Both the position numbers and the translations under genes were made by a program. A DNA stretch of 64,000 bases from NCBI RefSeq assembly GCF_027532185.1, contig NZ_JAPZSV010000005.1, positions 343,865-407,864 on the forward strand. The letters run 5' to 3'. Source of the stretch: Hylemonella sp. Its GTDB lineage: Bacteria; Pseudomonadota; Gammaproteobacteria; Burkholderiales; Burkholderiaceae_C. This document shows, piece after piece, positions 60,174-64,000 of this stretch. The notes under the pieces are model-generated. The model was not told the DNA's origin and ran no database searches. It saw nothing but the letters and a program-made list of their open reading frames with translations. Numbering within the stretch: the first letter of the stretch is position 1; each line of letters opens with the position of its first letter.

Positions 60174-60767
60174 ATGGCCAAGAACATCAAGCTCCTGATG
60201 GTGGACAACTACGACTCGTTCACCTACAACATCGTGCAGTACTTCGGCGAACTCGGTGCGGATGTGGAGGTGCACCGCAACGACGAGATCACGGTCGCCG
60301 AGATCGAAGCGAAGCTGAAGGCGGGCCAGCTCGACCGGCTGGTCATCTCGCCCGGCCCCTGTTCACCCGCGGAAGCCGGCATCTCGGTGGCGGCCATCCG
60401 CCACTTCGCCGGCCAGCTGCCCATCCTGGGCGTGTGCCTGGGCCACCAGAGCATAGGCGCAGCCTTCGGCGGCAGGATCATCCGCGCGCAGCAACTCATG
60501 CACGGCAAGACCAGCGAGATCACGACCACGCGTGAGGGGGTGTTCGCCGGCCTGCCCGAGCGCTTCACCGTCAACCGCTACCACTCGCTGGCCATCGAGA
60601 AGGCCAGCTGTCCGCCCGAGCTCAAGGTCACGGCCTGGACCGAGGATGGCGAGATCATGGGCGTGAAACACAAGACCCTGGCCATCGAGGGTGTGCAGTT
60701 CCACCCCGAATCCATCCTGACCGAGCACGGCCATGCCATGCTGAAGAATTTCCTCGAACAACCGTAA
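60174..60767 (+). CDS. trpG: Anthranilate synthase component II (glutamine amidotransferase)
   Basis: A 197-residue class I amidotransferase. The nucleophile Cys is in [15 protein letters not shown], and the His-Glu of the triad is in [11 protein letters not shown]. The start [19 protein letters not shown] is at 60174, 5 bp after trpE; the open frame runs earlier only inside trpE. It supplies ammonia to TrpE. Confidence 0.96.
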   Translation: MAKNIKLLMVDNYDSFTYNIVQYFGELGADVEVHRNDEITVAEIEAKLKAGQLDRLVISPGPCSPAEAGISVAAIRHFAGQLPILGVCLGHQSIGAAFGGRIIRAQQLMHGKTSEITTTREGVFAGLPERFTVNRYHSLAIEKASCPPELKVTAWTEDGEIMGVKHKTLAIEGVQFHPESILTEHGHAMLKNFLEQP

Positions 60768-60780
60768 GGAAGAATCGTCC

Positions 60781-61833
60781 ATGCCTCCCCAAGCCCGCCA
60801 GATCACCCCGCAGGAAGCGCTGCAACGCGTCATTGAGCACCGCGAGATCTTCCACGACGAGATGCTGCACATCATGCGGCTCATCATGAGCGGCGAGATG
60901 TCGCCCGCGCTGATGGCGGCCTTCATCACCGGCCTGCGCGTCAAGAAGGAGACCATCGGCGAGATCACAGCCGCAGCCCAGGTGATGCGCGAGTTCTCGA
61001 CCAAGGTCCACATCGCCGACCGCCAGCACCTGGTCGACATCGTCGGCACGGGCGGTGATGGCGCCCACACCTTCAACATCTCCACCTGTGCCATGTTCGT
61101 GGCGGCCGCGGCCGGCGCCAAGGTCAGCAAGCACGGCGGCCGCAGCGTCTCCAGCAAGAGCGGCAGCGCCGATGTGATGGAGTCGCTGGGCGTCAACATC
61201 AACCTCCAGCCGCAAGCCATCGCCCAGTGCGTGGCCGAGACCGGCGTGGGCTTCATGTTCGCGCCCAACCACCACCCAGCCATGAAGAACGTGGCGCCCG
61301 TGCGCCGCGAGCTCGGCATCAAGACGATCTTCAACATCCTGGGCCCGCTGACCAACCCCGCGGGCGCGCCCAACATCCTCATGGGGGTGTTCCATCCGGA
61401 TCTCGTGGGCATCCAGGTGCGTGCCCTGCAGCGCCTGGGCGCGGAGCATGCGCTGGTGGTCTATGGCAAGGACGGCATGGACGAGATCAGCCTGGGGGCG
61501 GCCACGCTGGTGGGCGAACTCAAGAACGGCGAGGTCACCGAGTACGAAATCCATCCCGAGGATTTCGGCCTGACCATGTCCAGTACCCGCAACATCCGCG
61601 TCGAGACGCCGGAGCAGTCGCGGGCCATGCTGATGGGGGTGCTGGACAGCCAGCCTGGAACGGCGCGCGACATCGTGACGCTCAACGCCGGTGCCGCCCT
61701 CTATGCCGCCAATGTGGTCGACAGCATGGCGGCCGGGGTGCTCAAGGCCCGGGAGGTGATCGGTTCGGGCGCGGCCAAGGCCAAGCTGGAGCAGCTGGTG
61801 GCCGCGTCCAAGCGCTTGGGGGCTCAGGCATGA
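60781..61833 (+). CDS. trpD: Anthranilate phosphoribosyltransferase
   Basis: A 350-residue TrpD transferring phosphoribose from PRPP to anthranilate. The family motifs [40 protein letters not shown] (PRPP and anthranilate sites) and [22 protein letters not shown] are present. It starts 13 bp after trpG; its stop overlaps trpC by 4 bp (ATGA). Confidence 0.97.
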   Translation: MPPQARQITPQEALQRVIEHREIFHDEMLHIMRLIMSGEMSPALMAAFITGLRVKKETIGEITAAAQVMREFSTKVHIADRQHLVDIVGTGGDGAHTFNISTCAMFVAAAAGAKVSKHGGRSVSSKSGSADVMESLGVNINLQPQAIAQCVAETGVGFMFAPNHHPAMKNVAPVRRELGIKTIFNILGPLTNPAGAPNILMGVFHPDLVGIQVRALQRLGAEHALVVYGKDGMDEISLGAATLVGELKNGEVTEYEIHPEDFGLTMSSTRNIRVETPEQSRAMLMGVLDSQPGTARDIVTLNAGAALYAANVVDSMAAGVLKAREVIGSGAAKAKLEQLVAASKRLGAQA

Positions 61834-62633
61834 GCGACATCCTCGACCAGATCGTGGCGGTCAAGCGGCAAGAGGTCGCGGCTGCGCTCAAGAAAACCTC
61901 GCTGGCCGCCATGCGCGCCGATGCCGAGTCCCGGGTGCTCACGCGTGACTTCGTCGGTGCGATGCGCCAGAAGATCGCCGCGGGACAGGCTGCGGTGATC
62001 GCTGAGATCAAAAAGGCCAGCCCCAGCAAGGGCGTGCTGCGCGAGGACTTCATCCCGGCCGACATCGCCCAGAGCTATGCCGAAGGCGACGGCCGGGTCA
62101 ACGCCGCCTGCCTCTCGGTGCTGACGGACCGCCAGTTCTTCCAGGGCCAGCCCGACTACCTCAAGCAGGCGCGCGCCTCCTGCGCGCTGCCCGTGCTGCG
62201 CAAGGACTTCATGGTCGACCCCTACCAGATCTACGAGTCGCGGGCCATGGGCGCGGACTGCATCCTGCTGATCGCCGCCTGCCTGGACGACGCGCAGATG
62301 CGGGACCTCGAAGCCATCGCCCTGGGCCTGGACATGGCCGTGCTGGTCGAGGTGCACGACGGCGCCGAGCTGGACCGCGCGCTCAAGCTCAAGACGCCGC
62401 TGCTGGGCATCAACAACCGCAATCTGCGAACCTTCGAGGTCACGCTGGACACGACGCTGGGCCTGCAGGCCCGGGTGCCGGCCGACAAGCTGCTGGTCAC
62501 CGAGTCCGGCATCCTGGGGCGTGCCGATGTGCAGCGCATGCGCGCGGCGGGCGTCCATGCCTTCCTCGTCGGCGAGGCCTTCATGCGCGCGCCCGAGCCG
62601 GGCCTGGCCCTGGCCGAGCTGTTTGCCGCATGA
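61830..62633 (+). CDS. trpC: Indole-3-glycerol phosphate synthase
   Basis: A 267-residue TIM-barrel Trp[69 protein letters not shown] and [13 protein letters not shown] contain the catalytic Lys and Glu residues. It is a stand-alone enzyme (not fused to TrpF). trpF, trpB and trpA are not in this window. It overlaps trpD upstream and ung downstream by 4 bp each. Confidence 0.97.
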   Translation: MSDILDQIVAVKRQEVAAALKKTSLAAMRADAESRVLTRDFVGAMRQKIAAGQAAVIAEIKKASPSKGVLREDFIPADIAQSYAEGDGRVNAACLSVLTDRQFFQGQPDYLKQARASCALPVLRKDFMVDPYQIYESRAMGADCILLIAACLDDAQMRDLEAIALGLDMAVLVEVHDGAELDRALKLKTPLLGINNRNLRTFEVTLDTTLGLQARVPADKLLVTESGILGRADVQRMRAAGVHAFLVGEAFMRAPEPGLALAELFAA

Positions 62634-63376
62634 CCCAGGCGGCGCTTTTCGATGCGCCGGCGGCGGTGGACCGCCTCACGGCCTGGGCGCCCACGCAGTG
62701 GCCGGTGGCCCCCGACTGGCAGCCGCTGGTGTCGGACTTTTTCGCTGGCCCGAGCGGGCAGGCCCTGGGGCGGCACCTGACGCAGCGTCTGGCGGCGGGC
62801 GCGGTGATCTATCCGCCGCGGCCCCTGCGCGCCTTGGAGCTCACGCCCCTGGCGCAGGTGCGGGTTGTGATCCTGGGGCAGGACCCGTACCACGGGCCCG
62901 GGCAGGCCGAGGGCCTGGCCTTCTCCGTGGCGCCCGGGGTCAGGCCGCCGCCCTCGCTGCGCAATATCCATCAGGAGCTGGCCCGGGACCTAGCGTCCTG
63001 GTCGGCGCCGGCGGATGGCTCCTTGCTGGCCTGGGCCCGTCAGGGTGTGCTGCTGCTCAACACCTGCCTGACGGTGGAGGATGGCCAGCCCGCCAGTCAT
63101 GCCGGTCACGGGTGGGAAGTGCTCACTGACCAGATTGTTCGCTCGGTGGTGCGGCGTGCCGAGCCAGCGGTCTTCATGCTCTGGGGTGCGCATGCGCAGA
63201 AGGTGGCCGCCGCCGCCGGTCTGTCGGCAGAGGGCTCGCACCACCTCGTCCTCTCGGCCAACCATCCCTCGCCGCTCTCGGCGCGCCGGCCACCGGTGCC
63301 CTTTCTGGGCTGTGGCCACTTCGGCCGGGCGCAGGCTTTTCTGCGGGCGCAGGGGCTGGGCGAGCTGGTCTGGTGA
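62630..63376 (+). CDS. ung: Uracil-DNA glycosylase
   Basis: A 248-residue family 1 UDG removing uracil from DNA. The water-activating loop [40 protein letters not shown] and the leucine loop with His, [13 protein letters not shown], are intact. It is translationally coupled to trpC (4-bp overlap), an arrangement often seen in related betaproteobacteria. Confidence 0.97.
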   Translation: MTQAALFDAPAAVDRLTAWAPTQWPVAPDWQPLVSDFFAGPSGQALGRHLTQRLAAGAVIYPPRPLRALELTPLAQVRVVILGQDPYHGPGQAEGLAFSVAPGVRPPPSLRNIHQELARDLASWSAPADGSLLAWARQGVLLLNTCLTVEDGQPASHAGHGWEVLTDQIVRSVVRRAEPAVFMLWGAHAQKVAAAAGLSAEGSHHLVLSANHPSPLSARRPPVPFLGCGHFGRAQAFLRAQGLGELVW

Positions 63377-63395
63377 GACCGCGGGCGTCCGGGTC

Positions 63396-63424
63396 TCGGC
63401 AGCGTCAAATTTTCATGGCATAAT
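63396..63424 (+). promoter_or_regulatory. Candidate promoter of the tRNA-tuf unit
   Basis: CATAAT (63419-63424) as -10 with TCGGCA (63396-63401) 17 bp upstream as a weak -35, located 15 bp before the tRNA-Tyr gene. This is the only AT-rich stretch in the gap. Confidence 0.4.
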
Positions 63425-63438
63425 CTGCGGTTCACCTT

Positions 63439-63524
63439 GGAGAGGTGGCCGAGTGGTTAATGGCAGCAGACTGTAAATCTGCCCTCTTACGAGTACGCTG
63501 GTTCGAATCCAGCCCTCTCCACCA
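63439..63524 (+). tRNA. tRNA-Tyr (GTA anticodon)
   Basis: An 86-nt class II tRNA with a long variable arm. The acceptor GGAGAGG pairs with CCTCTCC, followed by A and an encoded CCA. The anticodon GTA is at 63473-63475 in CAGACTGTAAATCTG. It is the first of three tRNAs leading into tuf. Confidence 0.96.
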
Positions 63525-63598
63525 AGTGATGGATACGTAGAGCGAGGTCAGGGCGAGCGTCTTGGGCGCCGCGCCTCGGGTCGTGAAAGCGATTCGAT

Positions 63599-63672
63599 GC
63601 GGGAGTAGTTCAATGGTAGAACCCCAGCCTTCCAAGCTGATGACGCGGGTTCGATTCCCGTCTCCCGCTCCA
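63599..63672 (+). tRNA. tRNA-Gly (TCC anticodon)
   Basis: A 74-nt tRNA; the acceptor GCGGGAG pairs with CTCCCGC, followed by T and encoded CCA. The anticodon TCC is at 63631-63633. The T-loop GGTTCGATTCC is canonical. Confidence 0.96.
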
Positions 63673-63705
63673 GGTGTCCGTCATGCAGGTGTTGAGCAGA
63701 ATACT

Positions 63706-63780
<75 letters not shown>

Positions 63781-63861
63781 ATTCAGGTGCGCGGTCTGTG
63801 CCGGCGTGTCTTGGTGTTTGAAGTCGTATTGCTTTTCGCATCCTTTCTGGAGATTTGAAAC

Positions 63862-64000
63862 ATGGCAAAAGAGAAATTTGAGCGGACCAAGCCGCACGTG
63901 AACGTGGGCACGATTGGCCACGTGGACCATGGCAAGACCACGCTGACGGCGGCCATCACCACGGTGCTGGCGTCCAAGTTCGGTGGCCAGGCCAAGGCCT
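63862..64000 (+). CDS. tuf: Elongation factor Tu (C-terminus beyond window)
   Basis: The first 46 codons of EF-Tu: [20 protein letters not shown] followed by [20 protein letters not shown]. The P-loop GHVDHGKT is complete. A GGAG ribosome-binding site lies 9 bp upstream. The tRNA-Tyr-Gly-Thr-tuf order matches the tufB locus of proteobacteria; a second tuf copy may exist elsewhere. Confidence 0.97.
   Translation, partial: MAKEKFERTKPHVNVGTIGHVDHGKTTLTAAITTVLASKFGGQAKA

Overview
The window is a high-GC chromosomal segment of a betaproteobacterium, most likely a Burkholderiales member of the Comamonadaceae. The reasons are the gene content and order: an orphan Bug-type tricarboxylate receptor beside a CoA-transferase operon, lptA-lptB-rpoN, apaG divergent from rpe, a Gcr-type membrane protein, trpE-trpG-trpD-trpC followed by ung, and tRNA-Tyr/Gly/Thr leading into tuf. 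It is ordinary dense chromosome, with overlapping stop/start codons in several operons, broken by two short AT-richer islands.

Layout. 1-6486: a truncated LysR regulator divergent from an organic-acid catabolic operon (MaoC-like hydratase, acyl-CoA dehydrogenase, class III CoA-transferase, MmgE/PrpD protein, Bug receptor). 6604-13319: a PF10118-type protein, a thioesterase, a LysR regulator divergent from an L-2-haloacid dehalogenase, then malate synthase G and a sirtuin. 13314-15117: a minus-oriented group of gene cassettes with an attC site. 15325-31980: a KTSC protein, thioesterases, an AsmA-like protein, a purine permease, transporters, the TrkH/TrkA potassium system, a GST, a glycosyltransferase, a cytochrome c, a CDF transporter and a class II amidotransferase. 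31990-37655: a complete dipeptide-type ABC importer. 37730-44466: gshB divergent from lptA-lptB-rpoN-rRNA methyltransferase-PIN-SEC-C, a string of overlapping genes. 44487-46666: a plus-oriented group of five small gene cassettes separated by attC sites. 46834-58348: a fluoroacetate-dehalogenase-like hydrolase, cinA/pgpA, LysR, tautomerase, thiL, Gcr, apaG, rpe, a large PAS-GGDEF-EAL protein and a chalcone-isomerase-like protein. 58462-63376: the trp operon with a Trp-rich leader peptide, then ung. 63439-64000: three tRNAs and the start of tuf.

How the genes work together. The first operon looks like capture, CoA activation, oxidation and hydration of a short-chain organic acid. The L-2-haloacid dehalogenase (and, 34 kb away, the fluoroacetate-dehalogenase homologue) would turn haloacetates into glycolate. 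Malate synthase G, directly downstream of the first one, would take the derived glyoxylate into central metabolism. TrkH/TrkA, the Dpp-type importer and the lpt genes are housekeeping.

The most unusual content is the two integron-cassette clusters. No integron integrase gene is visible in the window, so both look like clusters of attC sites lacking an integrase. They face opposite directions about 29 kb apart and share a near-identical 28-bp motif at their heads.
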